From NCBI GenBank assembly GCA_018240425.1, contig JAFEFU010000049.1:59803-123802 (forward strand): a DNA stretch of 64,000 nt, written 5' to 3'. The DNA is from Pseudomonadota bacterium (lineage in GTDB: Bacteria; Pseudomonadota; Alphaproteobacteria; Rhodobacterales; Rhodobacteraceae). The notes under the pieces were generated by a model. The model ran no database searches and was not told where the DNA came from. It was given only the letters and a program-made list of their open reading frames with translations. Each line of letters opens with the position of its first letter. The stretch's first letter is position 1. Positions 16,774 to 24,970 of the stretch are shown piece after piece. The translations under genes and the position numbers were made by a program.

Positions 16774-18838
16774 CGGTCATGCTCCGTTCGATCAGGCGCG
16801 CGGCGGCGGCATTGCCGGGCTGGGGCAGGGCGCTGGTGGCCAAGGCTTCGCGGATGCGCGCGGCCTTGCCGTCGTCGAGAAAGGCCCGCACCTCGCGCTC
16901 CATCTGCAAAAGCTCGTGCGCCATCACCGTCTCGGCCAGTCCGCGCCCCGAGGCCGCGCGGGCCCGCCGCTCCTGGTCGTCCATGAAGCTTGCGGTCTGC
17001 GGCACGAAGATCGCGGGCACCTGGTGATAGAGAATCTCGTGAAAGGCGTTGTAACCCGCCGCAGACACGGCCAGATCGGCTGCGCGGCAGAGGGCGAGCG
17101 TCCGGCGGGTGCGCACCACGCGGCTGTTCTTCCAGCCGTAGACCGCCGGCGGAACCGACGCCCCCGGCCAGACGACGATCAGGTGCAGGCAGCCCGCGCG
17201 CCGTTCGGCGATGCTGCACAGAAGCTGCATCTGGGCGGTGCGATCGGCGGCCACCCCGGCGCCGAGCATCGTCACCAGCAGTTCCCGGCAGGCAAGCCCG
17301 AACCTTTCGGCGAGATCCTCGCGGGTCAGGGCGCCCGCTTCGGTGGCCTCGCCGGGGCCGTCCGCGTCCCGGCGCAGGATCGGGCCGACATGGCTGATAT
17401 GACGGCCATAGGTGTAGTCGGCGTTCAGTTCGTCAAAGGCCTCGTCGGGGATGATGACCTGGCGGAACACCTTTTCACGCTCGAGCGCGGCCCCGTGGAT
17501 CTGGCCCGGTTGCCACAGTCCGCGCCGGATCCAGACGCCGTTCAGCGCCCGTTCCAGGATGGTGCGGTAGATCGAATCGAAGACATAGCCCCCGTCGAAG
17601 ACCAGTGTGCTGCCGCGCGCGGCATGGCGGCGCAGCCGCAGGTAGTTCACGAGGTCGTTGGCGTATTCCTCATGGTGGGAGGGGCTTTTCGAGACCAGCG
17701 GCAGGCAGGCGAGACCCTGCGCCTCGATCATGGGGAGGCAGCTGGGAAAGGCGGCGAAGGCGCAGGCGGCGGGGTCGGCCATCTCCTGCGCGACCTGGAG
17801 GCAGCGCTGTGCATGGCCGAGGCCGACTCCGTTCGTCGGAACGAACAGCACCCGCTGCGAAGAGGCGGCGGCGGTTCGGCCCGAGGGCGCCTGCAGGTCA
17901 AGCGCCTCTTCGAAACGCTTGATCGAATGGGATTTCAGCCACGGGCTTGCCTGGGTCTGGCGGCCGATCTCGTGCCGGTTGGGCAGAACCGTGTGGACAA
18001 GGAAATTGCCAAGCGCGGCCAGGTCCTGCGGCCCGCGCAAGGCCGGAGCCCCGGTGGCGGCAAGGGCCGCGCCGGCGGTCGCGTCGATCACCGCCCCGCC
18101 CGCCTGCATCAGGTCGGCGGCGAAGGCGGCCATCCGCTCGCCGCCGACATCCTCGCCGAGAAAGGCCGCGGCATCGGCCATCGCGGCCAGCGTCGCCGGC
18201 GGCAGTTCGGATGCGCCGAAGGCGCGCAGGTGGGCATGGCGGGTCATGCGCAGCAACTCGCGGCCCTTGCCGGCCAGCACCAGGGTCAGCCCGAACTCGG
18301 GAAGGTAGTCCAGCGCGCCGATCGCGGCGAGGGTCGCAGGGTCTTCGAGGCTTTCGGCGGGCAGGCAGAGAAAGACCTCGGGCCGGGTCCGCTTCGTTGC
18401 CGGGTGCGCGCAAGCCAGGGCGGGCAGCGGCGATGCGGGCAACAGAGGCGACTTCTGCAGGTCGGCAAGGTCGATCACTTGCGGCTCGCGGCCAAGGACA
18501 TAGGCGGCCTTGGTGCGCGCGCCGATTGCCGCCTGGCGGTCGGCGAAGCGGCCCGTGAGGGTGACAGGCACGTCGGCGCCCAGCCGGTAGCCGGCGAGCC
18601 CCTGCAGGGTCTCGGGCGACAGTGCCTCGGCGCCGATCACGAGGACGCGGGACATCGCCAGGTCGGCGGGATCGGCAAGAAAGGGGGCGGCCTGATAGCG
18701 GTGGCTGCGGTCCAGGTCGGCGGGCCTGGTCGTGGCGTCGATCGCGACCCGGTGGCCGCGTTCGCCAAGCTGCATCGCCATCAGCAGCTTGGCGTCAAAG
18801 GCGTGGTCGCTCCGCTCTCCGGCGTCGATCAGGATCAT
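16763..18838 (-). CDS. Two-part glycosyltransferase with MurG/GT28-like C-terminal half
   Basis: A 691-residue protein. The C-terminal half, from about residue 335, looks like a MurG/UDP-glycosyltransferase fold: it opens with LFVPTNGVGLGHAQRCL, the glycine-rich acceptor loop, and later has AADLAVSAAGYNAFHEIL and HQVPAIFVPQ, the donor-nucleotide site. The N-terminal half (about 1-320) is probably a second, diverged glycosyltransferase-like domain; it begins MILIDAGERSDHAFDAKLLM. No membrane segment is evident, so a cytoplasmic or peripheral enzyme is likely. It overlaps the next upstream glycosyltransferase by ATGA. The sugar donor and acceptor cannot be read from the sequence. Confidence 0.72.
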   Translation of the reverse strand: MILIDAGERSDHAFDAKLLMAMQLGERGHRVAIDATTRPADLDRSHRYQAAPFLADPADLAMSRVLVIGAEALSPETLQGLAGYRLGADVPVTLTGRFADRQAAIGARTKAAYVLGREPQVIDLADLQKSPLLPASPLPALACAHPATKRTRPEVFLCLPAESLEDPATLAAIGALDYLPEFGLTLVLAGKGRELLRMTRHAHLRAFGASELPPATLAAMADAAAFLGEDVGGERMAAFAADLMQAGGAVIDATAGAALAATGAPALRGPQDLAALGNFLVHTVLPNRHEIGRQTQASPWLKSHSIKRFEEALDLQAPSGRTAAASSQRVLFVPTNGVGLGHAQRCLQVAQEMADPAACAFAAFPSCLPMIEAQGLACLPLVSKSPSHHEEYANDLVNYLRLRRHAARGSTLVFDGGYVFDSIYRTILERALNGVWIRRGLWQPGQIHGAALEREKVFRQVIIPDEAFDELNADYTYGRHISHVGPILRRDADGPGEATEAGALTREDLAERFGLACRELLVTMLGAGVAADRTAQMQLLCSIAERRAGCLHLIVVWPGASVPPAVYGWKNSRVVRTRRTLALCRAADLAVSAAGYNAFHEILYHQVPAIFVPQTASFMDDQERRARAASGRGLAETVMAHELLQMEREVRAFLDDGKAARIREALATSALPQPGNAAAARLIERSMTDGR

Positions 18839-19890
18839 GGCGCCACCCCGATCGCCGGGCCGGCGGCACGCAGGAAGGCTTCGCGGAAGGCGGCGGACGA
18901 ATGGCGGTCAAGCCGGGCCTGCGCCGCGATGACATGGTCGCGGTAAAGGCGCGGGCGCCCGACAAGCCGGGCGATGACGGCGTCAACCTCCTCGGGACTC
19001 GCCACGAGGGCCGCGCCGTCAAAGGCGGCGGCGGTGTCGGCGTCGGTGATCACGGGCTTGCCGGCGGCGATGGCCTCGGCCATGACGCGGCCAAAGCTTT
19101 CGCGCCAGCCCGGGGCGGTGAAATAGACCATGAAATCAACCATCGCGAAATATTCGTCCAGATCAAGCCCGCGGAAAGGGTAGAGCGACCAGTGCGGCCG
19201 GTCCAGTCCGGCGGCGACATAGCTGTCGGCCCCGAGGATGACATTGGCCTGGGCATGGGCGGGAAAGCACAGGTCCATGACAGCGAGCGGCGGGAACTTC
19301 TCGGCCCCCGGGCGCGAATGGCGGCCGCGCCGGTCGGCCGGTGCGGGCGAGGGCACACTCCGCGGATGGTCGCAGATGTTGAACCAGTCCTGCCCGAGGA
19401 CCGACCAGCCGTCCCGGCCCGGATTGCGGTCCAGCCAGTCGAGGATGCATTGCCGGTTGTGCGGGGACACCGGGGCGAGCGATTTCAGGGGCGACAGGGT
19501 CGCGCGATCCAGTTGCCCGAGGCAGCCCGCGACATCGAATGCCTCGGCCGCCCCGGGACGCAGGAAGTTCTCGTGCGTGACCACGATCAGGTGCCGGGTC
19601 ACGATCCTGACGCCGGGGTCGCGCTGGAATTTCAGCACCGCGGGGTTGTGAAAGACGACAAGGTCGGCGCTGACCGTCGGGGCATTCCAGACGAGATCCA
19701 GCCCGAGCGTCTCAAGCGCAGCCGCAAGCTGCGGGGCAACGGCGCGTCCGCGAAACATCCGGGTCTCGAGCGCATGGACGCGGACGGGTGCGATCTCGGC
19801 GAGGGCCAACAGTTCTGCCGCGACCGCCGACGAGGTTCCGCCCGGCAGGCGCGGGTCGACGACATAGGCGATGCTGCCGGTCGGTGTCAT
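18835..19890 (-). CDS. Glycosyltransferase, GT4-like
   Basis: A 351-residue protein with a GT-B look. The N-terminus (AYVVDPRLPGGTSSAVAAEL) resembles the glycine-rich acceptor loop of GT4 enzymes, and the C-terminal part has APGWRESFGRVMAEAIAAGKPVITD (quoted in part), the E-x7-E donor-site motif of the family. It probably moves an activated sugar to a glycan or protein acceptor in the cytoplasm. Its stop overlaps the start of the next gene by ATGA. Compared with typical GT4 proteins of 360-400 residues it is slightly short but apparently complete. Confidence 0.72.
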   Translation of the reverse strand: MTPTGSIAYVVDPRLPGGTSSAVAAELLALAEIAPVRVHALETRMFRGRAVAPQLAAALETLGLDLVWNAPTVSADLVVFHNPAVLKFQRDPGVRIVTRHLIVVTHENFLRPGAAEAFDVAGCLGQLDRATLSPLKSLAPVSPHNRQCILDWLDRNPGRDGWSVLGQDWFNICDHPRSVPSPAPADRRGRHSRPGAEKFPPLAVMDLCFPAHAQANVILGADSYVAAGLDRPHWSLYPFRGLDLDEYFAMVDFMVYFTAPGWRESFGRVMAEAIAAGKPVITDADTAAAFDGAALVASPEEVDAVIARLVGRPRLYRDHVIAAQARLDRHSSAAFREAFLRAAGPAIGVAP

Positions 19891-19918
19891 CGGTCGGGCC
19901 TATGGGCGCGGCCTGGGA

Positions 19919-20230
19919 TCAATAGACATAGAGCGCCGCCGGCTTGGGCACCGCCGGAGGCGGGGCGGGCGCGGTCCGGCGCGAGAAGCACTCGACCCCG
20001 CCGGACTGGGCGCAGCCGTAGAAGGAGTGAAGTTCCGTCGCCAGCGCGTCGTTCCCCTCCATTATGCCGGGGTTGGCCGAAAGGAACTGCCGCAGCAGGC
20101 CGACATCCTTGCGCATGATCAGCCGCTCGATCTCCTGCAACTGGGCGATGTCGTAGGCCGCGAACGCACCGCCTGCGCCGCCGAGGCAGACGAGGGCCGT
20201 GATGATGGCGATCAGCTGTGGCCGTGGCAT
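19919..20230 (-). CDS. Small secreted or membrane-anchored hypothetical protein
   Basis: A 103-residue protein with a clear N-terminal hydrophobic segment (LIAIITALVCLGGAGGAFAA) that could be a signal peptide or anchor. The rest is short, with two cysteines (YGCAQSGGVECF) that could form a disulfide in the periplasm and a proline-rich tail. I do not recognise a family. It lies 40 bases after the membrane-anchored protein gene and 28 bases before the GT4-like gene, in the same direction. Confidence 0.6.
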   Translation of the reverse strand: MPRPQLIAIITALVCLGGAGGAFAAYDIAQLQEIERLIMRKDVGLLRQFLSANPGIMEGNDALATELHSFYGCAQSGGVECFSRRTAPAPPPAVPKPAALYVY

Positions 20231-20270
20231 GCGGGTTCCGGGGTTCGGGATGTGTATGTCGGCTCGGGGA

Positions 20271-21590
20271 TCAATTGCCTGCTCCCCGCAGGAGCTTCAG
20301 GATATGCGCGCGCAGGGCGGTCAGTTCCTGCCCTGCCGACCGGCTGGCGCGGGCGGTCTTTTTCGGCTTGGCTTGCGCGGCATAGCGGATGTCGATGGTT
20401 CCCGGCGGCGGGCGCTTGGCCAAGGCGGTCGCGTCGCGCAGGGTGGCGCCCATCGCCTTGGCCAGGCGGTCGGCGGCGGCAAGGTCGTCGGGATAGTAGT
20501 ATCTGACCTGGCTCTTGCGCAGGCGCGTGGACAGGGGGGCGGTCTCGGCGATCCCGATGCCGGACTTGCCCAGCTTGTCGCGCAGCGCCGCGATCTCGGC
20601 CTTGGTGGCGCCCGCAGGGACCATCAGGCGGATGTGGGACGCGGTCTGGGGCGGGGCGGACGGGTCAGGCGGGGAGGTTCGCGCGGCAAGCTCGGGATCG
20701 GCTGCGGGGTCGACGGTCAGCCGCGCCGCACGGGGTTCGGCGACCGGGCGCCGGTCGGGCCGCGCCGCCGGCACAAGGGGCGCAAGTTCCGTGGCCGGGA
20801 GCGCGGGCGCCGCCGCGAGGGCAAGGCGGGGAAGGATGAGGCCCGGCGGGCCGGCAGTCTGTGCGCCGATCGCCGGGGCGGAATCTTCGGCCGCCGTTGC
20901 AGAGGGGGCGGCGGCGACCCCGACGGCGGGCACGGCATCGGGTGCGCCCGCAGGCACCAGCGGAGGCCGGTCGTCGGCTGACTGCGGCAGCGCGACCGGA
21001 CCGAAGGCCGGGCCGGAGCCGGCTGCGGCCGGGGCGGGCGTTCCCGCCTGCCTCCACAGTGCCAGGCCCGGAACAAGGGCTGCCACGGCAAGACCGAAGG
21101 CGAGGCCGACAGCGAAACCGCCGGCAACCTTGAACCTTCGCCCGTCCGGCGCCGGGCTGGCCGTCACGGGCAGCGGTTCGGACGGCACGGCGACGGCCGC
21201 CGCATAGAGCTTGGCGACCGGCAGCGTATCGCCGTCATCTGCCGCAAAGGGCCGCGAAGGGTTCAGGACAAAGAGGTTCTCGGGCTTTCGCGACGCCGCC
21301 GGGGAAGGGTCCGGCAGGGCGGGCGCATCCGGGAGGGGTGAGGCCGACGCAGCGACGGGAATCTCGCCTTCGGGAATCTCGCCTTCCCCGGCCTTGGCCG
21401 CAAGCGCCCCGAGCGCATCCTCGGCGACGAAACTGCTGTCGGGCTCTGCCCGGGCAAGGGCCTCTGCCCGCAGTGCGCGGGCCTTCTCCAGCCGCTCGTA
21501 GAACGACCCTTCGCGCAACAGCGCGTCGACACTCGGATACTTCTCGGACCTGCCCTGATTCCGGGCAGCCGATCCGGCGCTTCTGTTCAT
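20271..21590 (-). CDS. Membrane-anchored hypothetical protein with proline/alanine-rich linker
   Basis: A 439-residue protein of unknown function. After a charged N-terminal half (residues about 1-150) comes one membrane segment near 153-178 (VAGGFAVGLAFGLAVAALVP), a long Ala/Pro-rich low-complexity linker, and a C-terminal domain from about 330 (IRLMVPAGATKAEIAALRD ... RYYYPDDLAAADRLAKAMG) that resembles the LytR_C/VanZ-like domain often seen after such anchors. That topology suggests a periplasmic C-terminal domain. It appears to be the first gene of the minus-strand glycan operon. A 15-base tandem duplication in the gene encodes a repeated GEIPE. Confidence 0.6.
   Translation of the reverse strand: MNRSAGSAARNQGRSEKYPSVDALLREGSFYERLEKARALRAEALARAEPDSSFVAEDALGALAAKAGEGEIPEGEIPVAASASPLPDAPALPDPSPAASRKPENLFVLNPSRPFAADDGDTLPVAKLYAAAVAVPSEPLPVTASPAPDGRRFKVAGGFAVGLAFGLAVAALVPGLALWRQAGTPAPAAAGSGPAFGPVALPQSADDRPPLVPAGAPDAVPAVGVAAAPSATAAEDSAPAIGAQTAGPPGLILPRLALAAAPALPATELAPLVPAARPDRRPVAEPRAARLTVDPAADPELAARTSPPDPSAPPQTASHIRLMVPAGATKAEIAALRDKLGKSGIGIAETAPLSTRLRKSQVRYYYPDDLAAADRLAKAMGATLRDATALAKRPPPGTIDIRYAAQAKPKKTARASRSAGQELTALRAHILKLLRGAGN
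21357..21386. repeat. 15-base tandem duplication
   Basis: GGGAATCTCGCCTTC occurs twice back to back (21357-21371 and 21372-21386). It is in frame in the minus-strand hypothetical gene, giving a repeated five-residue unit (EGEIP), and could vary in copy number by slippage. Confidence 0.75.
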
Positions 21591-21838
21591 GCCCCCATCC
21601 TTATTTCAGCAGCGAAACAAGGCATTTCTCACAGGGGCACCATAACGCCCTGGACCCACCCGGCCCCGGAACGTCCTTGCAGCAACAGCCCCTGTGCGGC
21701 GATCATAGCGAACTGGCGGAAAATTTTCAAACCTGACGCCACCGCGCGAACCATCCGCCGCCGCGCGGCCCTCGGGCCGGTTGCCTGAACCGCGCCCCGC
21801 GGCTAAGGCTATCCCTGCGCACAGCAGGGAGGCCGGGA
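21591..21838. promoter_or_regulatory. Divergent control region of the glycan genes
   Basis: A 248-base gap between the minus-strand glycan operon and a plus-strand glycosyltransferase. It is less GC-rich than the genes in places (around 21700-21735: GCGGAAAATTTTCAAACC). No confident promoter, operator or RNA structure was seen. Confidence 0.3.
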
Positions 21839-22660
21839 GTGCGGATCGTTTCACTGTGGCACTCGGGACCGGTGCGCAAGCTGGATCTGATCTGCATCGC
21901 CTCGTGGGTGCGGCTGGGGTTCGAGGTCGAGATCTACAGCTTTGCCGAGATTGCCGGCCTGCCCGAGGGTGTGGCGGTGCGCGACGCGGGCGAGGTGCTT
22001 CCGGCGCACTGGATGGAGCGGATCAACCCGACCCACCACCCCGAGCGCCTGGCCCGCCAGCGGATCATGAACTATTCCGACCTGTTTCGCGTCGCGCTGA
22101 TGCAGAAGGGCCGGGGGCTGTGGCTGGACACGGATGTCTTCCTCTTCCGCCGGTTCGAGGTCGACCCCGCCCGTCCCTTCTTCGCCTGGGAGGATGGTCA
22201 CCGGATCGGCAGCCCGGTCTTCTATGTGCCGCAGGGCTCGCCGATGCTGGCCGACTACGAGCGCGTCTATGAAAGCCCCGACCTGATGCCGCACTGGCTG
22301 GGGTTCCGCCGCCGGGTGCTGAAACCCTTGCTGTGGCGGCTGAGGGGACGGCGCTGGACGCCCGCCGACCTCGGGCTGACGATCTACGGCAACGACGCCT
22401 TCACCCGGCTGGCGCGCAGGCACGGGCTGGCGCGGCATGCCCTGCCGCGCCGGTCGTTCTATGTCTGGAACGCGGCCGAGACCATGCGCTTCTTCGACCC
22501 TGCGCACGGGGACGACCTCTGGGACGATCCCACCGTCATCGGTGTCCATGTCCACCGCAAGCCCCGGCCCAACAGCCGCCCGGCGCCGGGTTCGATGTTC
22601 GCGCGGGGGGCGGAGATGGCGGCGGGGATCCTGCCCGTGATCGAATGGGAGGATGGCTGA
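21839..22660 (+). CDS. Glycosyltransferase with DXD motif (GT32-like)
   Basis: A 273-residue GT-A-type transferase. The key mark is GLWLDTDVFLFRRF near residue 98, where DTD is the metal-binding DXD motif of enzymes that use nucleotide sugars, as in the sugar-binding DXD region (Gly_transf_sug) family. The N-terminus (RIVSLWHSGPVRKLDLICI) fits this group. The GTG start has GGGAGG about 8 bases upstream. It stands alone on the plus strand, opposite the glycan operon, and ends 30 bases before the convergent transporter gene. It probably adds a hexose or similar sugar to a surface polysaccharide. Confidence 0.8.
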   Translation: MRIVSLWHSGPVRKLDLICIASWVRLGFEVEIYSFAEIAGLPEGVAVRDAGEVLPAHWMERINPTHHPERLARQRIMNYSDLFRVALMQKGRGLWLDTDVFLFRRFEVDPARPFFAWEDGHRIGSPVFYVPQGSPMLADYERVYESPDLMPHWLGFRRRVLKPLLWRLRGRRWTPADLGLTIYGNDAFTRLARRHGLARHALPRRSFYVWNAAETMRFFDPAHGDDLWDDPTVIGVHVHRKPRPNSRPAPGSMFARGAEMAAGILPVIEWEDG

Positions 22661-22690
22661 GCCGGGGCTTTCCCGGGCCGGGTCGGGCGG

Positions 22691-23755
22691 CTACCGGCCC
22701 AGGCCGCGGGCCAGCGACCGGAGCATGCCGAAGAAGGTGACCGCCCATGCGGCAAGGGCGATGAAGAAGAAGACGCGGGGCAGGGCGGCGAGAAAGCCGA
22801 ACTCGAGCGCGCGCACCATCTGTTCGGTGCAGGCCGCGTACATGCCCAGGGGAAAGACCGCGCCCCAGTAGAGCGGGTCGTAGCGGAGGGGAAAGCGCTC
22901 GTACCCGTGGCGCCAGATGCCCAGAAGCACCAGCATGGGGATCCACCATGTCCCGGTCGCCCAGTAGAAGACCGTGAAGCCCTTGAGGAAGGGCAGAAGC
23001 GACAGAAGGAAGGGCGCGTGCGGGGCGTTCAGCGTCAGGAGCGAGCCGGCCAGGGTCGAGATGGCCATCGCCCCCATGTTGATCCAGTAGGGCGGCTGCA
23101 GGTCGCCGGGCGAAAAGCGGAAGAAGGCATAGCGGTAGAAGATCAGCGACATCATCCAGATGTAGAGCATCCCGCCCCAGAGCCACATCGACAGGGCGAT
23201 CAGGTTCAGCTCCAGCCGGTAGGGCTGGCCGATGCGGGCGGCGATCAGGGCGCTGGTGACCGACAGCGACTGCGTGGCGACCACGGCCAGAAGCCAGCTG
23301 CCGTTGATGCCCCTGTCCAGGGGCGGCTTGTCGCGCCGGACGGTCAGCGCGGTGAAGATCGTGTAGGTGAGGCAGACCCACAGGAGGATTCCGAGCAGCC
23401 ACAGGGCCCGGCCGGCGGACAGGTTCTCGCGCAGGATCAGGAACTGGCCGGCGAGGATGTTGGTCCCGGCCACCACGGTGAAATAGCCGGGGCCCGTCAG
23501 GTGGGCCACCATGTCGCCGAAGAAGCGGCGCGGATGGCGCCAGGCGCGCAGGACATAGAGCACCCACAGCACCGCATACTGGCCGATGTTGAGGCCGAAG
23601 AGCGCAAGGGCCAGTCCCGGGAAGTCCATCATCCAGGCAGCCAGCGACACGATGCCGGTGGCCATCACCAGGCCGAAATAGGCCGGCGACAGGTTGGCCA
23701 GGCCCGCGGGCGGCGGGGACGGGGCAGGCGCGTCCTTGTCGCTGGCGTTGGTCAT
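22691..23755 (-). CDS. TDT-family transporter (TehA/Mae1-like)
   Basis: A 354-residue polytopic membrane protein with about ten hydrophobic segments. SPAYFGLVMATGIVSLA at the N-terminus, the WALLVV-like middle with FWATGTWWIPML, and the YWGAVFPLGMYAACTEQM stretch are typical of the tellurite-resistance/dicarboxylate transporter family. Members move tellurite-related anions, C4-dicarboxylates or sulfite, and some are anion channels. Substrate cannot be assigned here. It is not tightly linked to its neighbours: 125 bases separate it from the upstream WYL regulator gene. Confidence 0.85.
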   Translation of the reverse strand: MTNASDKDAPAPSPPPAGLANLSPAYFGLVMATGIVSLAAWMMDFPGLALALFGLNIGQYAVLWVLYVLRAWRHPRRFFGDMVAHLTGPGYFTVVAGTNILAGQFLILRENLSAGRALWLLGILLWVCLTYTIFTALTVRRDKPPLDRGINGSWLLAVVATQSLSVTSALIAARIGQPYRLELNLIALSMWLWGGMLYIWMMSLIFYRYAFFRFSPGDLQPPYWINMGAMAISTLAGSLLTLNAPHAPFLLSLLPFLKGFTVFYWATGTWWIPMLVLLGIWRHGYERFPLRYDPLYWGAVFPLGMYAACTEQMVRALEFGFLAALPRVFFFIALAAWAVTFFGMLRSLARGLGR

Positions 23756-23880
23756 GGCTCTCCGGCCGGTCCCCCTTGCGCCGTGGTGCGGCCAAGTCTA
23801 CCCGCCTCTGCGGGCCGATCAACCGGCGCGGGAAGGATGGGGGCGCGGCGCGTGGTCGCGCGTCGCGGTGCCGGCCGGAC

Positions 23881-24861
23881 TCAGGGCAGGGCCGAAAAGT
23901 CGTTTCGCCGGTGGCCGTCGATCATGGTGCGCAGCCCCTCGGGCGCCAGAACCTCGACCTTGTCGCCCCACTGATAGAGGTGCCAGGCCATCTCGAGCCA
24001 GCCCGCCGCGCAAAAGCGGACAATCAGGCTGCCGTCGTCCTGGGGTTCCAGCGTCTGGTCGGGGTGGAACAGGAAGTCGGCGGCGCGATCGGCGGCGCTG
24101 GCGGCAAAGTGCCAGACCACCTCGCCATACTGGCCGGGATCCTGCCAGGCGCCGAAGGCGCGGGCGGCGTGGTTCTCGATCGAAAAGCCGGGGGCGAGGG
24201 CAAAGCCCTGATCCAGCACCTCGGCGGAACGGATCCGGTCCAGACGGAAGCTGCGCAGCGTATCGTCGCGCCCGTCCTGCCGGGCGACGAGATAGGTGCG
24301 CGGCCCCATGAGCAGGCCGTGCGGCTCGAGAATGCGTGGCCCTTCCCTGCTAGCGCCATAGTCGACAGCCAGGCGAAACGGCCCGCGCAACGCCTCGATC
24401 ACCGCCTCGAGGACGGGCGGCGACAGGCGGGCGCGTGGGCCGGGGCGGGCGACGTGGCCCATCAGCGACAGAACCGCCTCGGCGTCGGCCTCGGCCCGGC
24501 GGGCGTCGCGCGGCGCGAGGCGCGCGATCATCCCGTCGCGCATGTCCTCGAGCGCGCGGGCATGGCGCAGGCGGTTTTCGTCGCGGGCATGGCGGATGGC
24601 GATCTCGAGCGCCTCGACCGCGGTGTCCTGGCGCGGCATCAGTTGCGGCAGCCGGGCGTCGCGGATGCGCCAGCGCCGGCGGCGGTCTTCGCCGTCCTCG
24701 TGCTCGACATTGAAAAAGCTGGCCTCCAGCGCCTCGGTCATCCGCTGGGCGGTGCGGTGCGACACGCCGAAGGCCAGGGCGATGTCCTGAAGCGACACGC
24801 CGCCATGCCCGCAGGCCATCAGCGCGAGACGGAGAAGATCCTGGGCCTTGGCAAAGGACAT
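23881..24861 (-). CDS. WYL-domain transcriptional regulator
   Basis: A 326-residue HTH-WYL protein. The N-terminal winged helix (VSLQDIALAFGVSHRTAQRM) is followed by a helical linker and a WYL domain around residues 150-230, where ARLSPPVLEAVIEALRG, then GPRTYLVARQDGRDDTLRSFRLDRI is recognisable (quoted in part), and a WCX-type C-terminus. WYL regulators are thought to sense nucleic-acid-type ligands and often control phage-defence or DNA-repair genes. I start it at the ATG at 24861, since an upstream in-frame extension is not conserved-looking. A TGTCA-N5-TGACA repeat lies 9 bases before the start, suggesting autoregulation. It diverges from the nuclease/helicase gene. Confidence 0.85.
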   Translation of the reverse strand: MSFAKAQDLLRLALMACGHGGVSLQDIALAFGVSHRTAQRMTEALEASFFNVEHEDGEDRRRRWRIRDARLPQLMPRQDTAVEALEIAIRHARDENRLRHARALEDMRDGMIARLAPRDARRAEADAEAVLSLMGHVARPGPRARLSPPVLEAVIEALRGPFRLAVDYGASREGPRILEPHGLLMGPRTYLVARQDGRDDTLRSFRLDRIRSAEVLDQGFALAPGFSIENHAARAFGAWQDPGQYGEVVWHFAASAADRAADFLFHPDQTLEPQDDGSLIVRFCAAGWLEMAWHLYQWGDKVEVLAPEGLRTMIDGHRRNDFSALP

Positions 24862-24870
24862 GCTGCACCC

Positions 24871-24885
24871 TGTCAGGAATTGACA
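24871..24885. promoter_or_regulatory. Inverted repeat, candidate WYL operator
   Basis: TGTCA-GGAAT-TGACA is a perfect 5-bp inverted repeat with a 5-base spacer, in the 109-base region between the WYL gene and the divergent nuclease/helicase gene. Its place next to the regulator start suits a repressor site. Only the sequence symmetry is observed; binding is inferred. Confidence 0.45.
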
Positions 24886-24950
24886 CGGTGGCAGGCTATT
24901 GCTGTGCTTGCGGTCCGTCGAGGTGATTCCCTCGGAAATTGTATGACCTG

Positions 24951-24956
24951 TATATT
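24951..24956 (+). promoter_or_regulatory. Possible -10 element for the nuclease/helicase gene
   Basis: TATATT differs from TATAAT at one base and lies 15 bases before the ATG at 24971, in an AT-rich island (TTGTATGACCTGTATATT). No good -35 is spaced correctly. If real, the transcript leader would be very short. Confidence 0.25.
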
Positions 24957-24970
24957 TCGGAGTAGGTGAG

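Noticed and set aside
22691..23755. Calling the TDT-family protein a tellurite-resistance determinant
   Set aside because: The family covers dicarboxylate, sulfite and anion transport; no tellurite-resistance gene is nearby.
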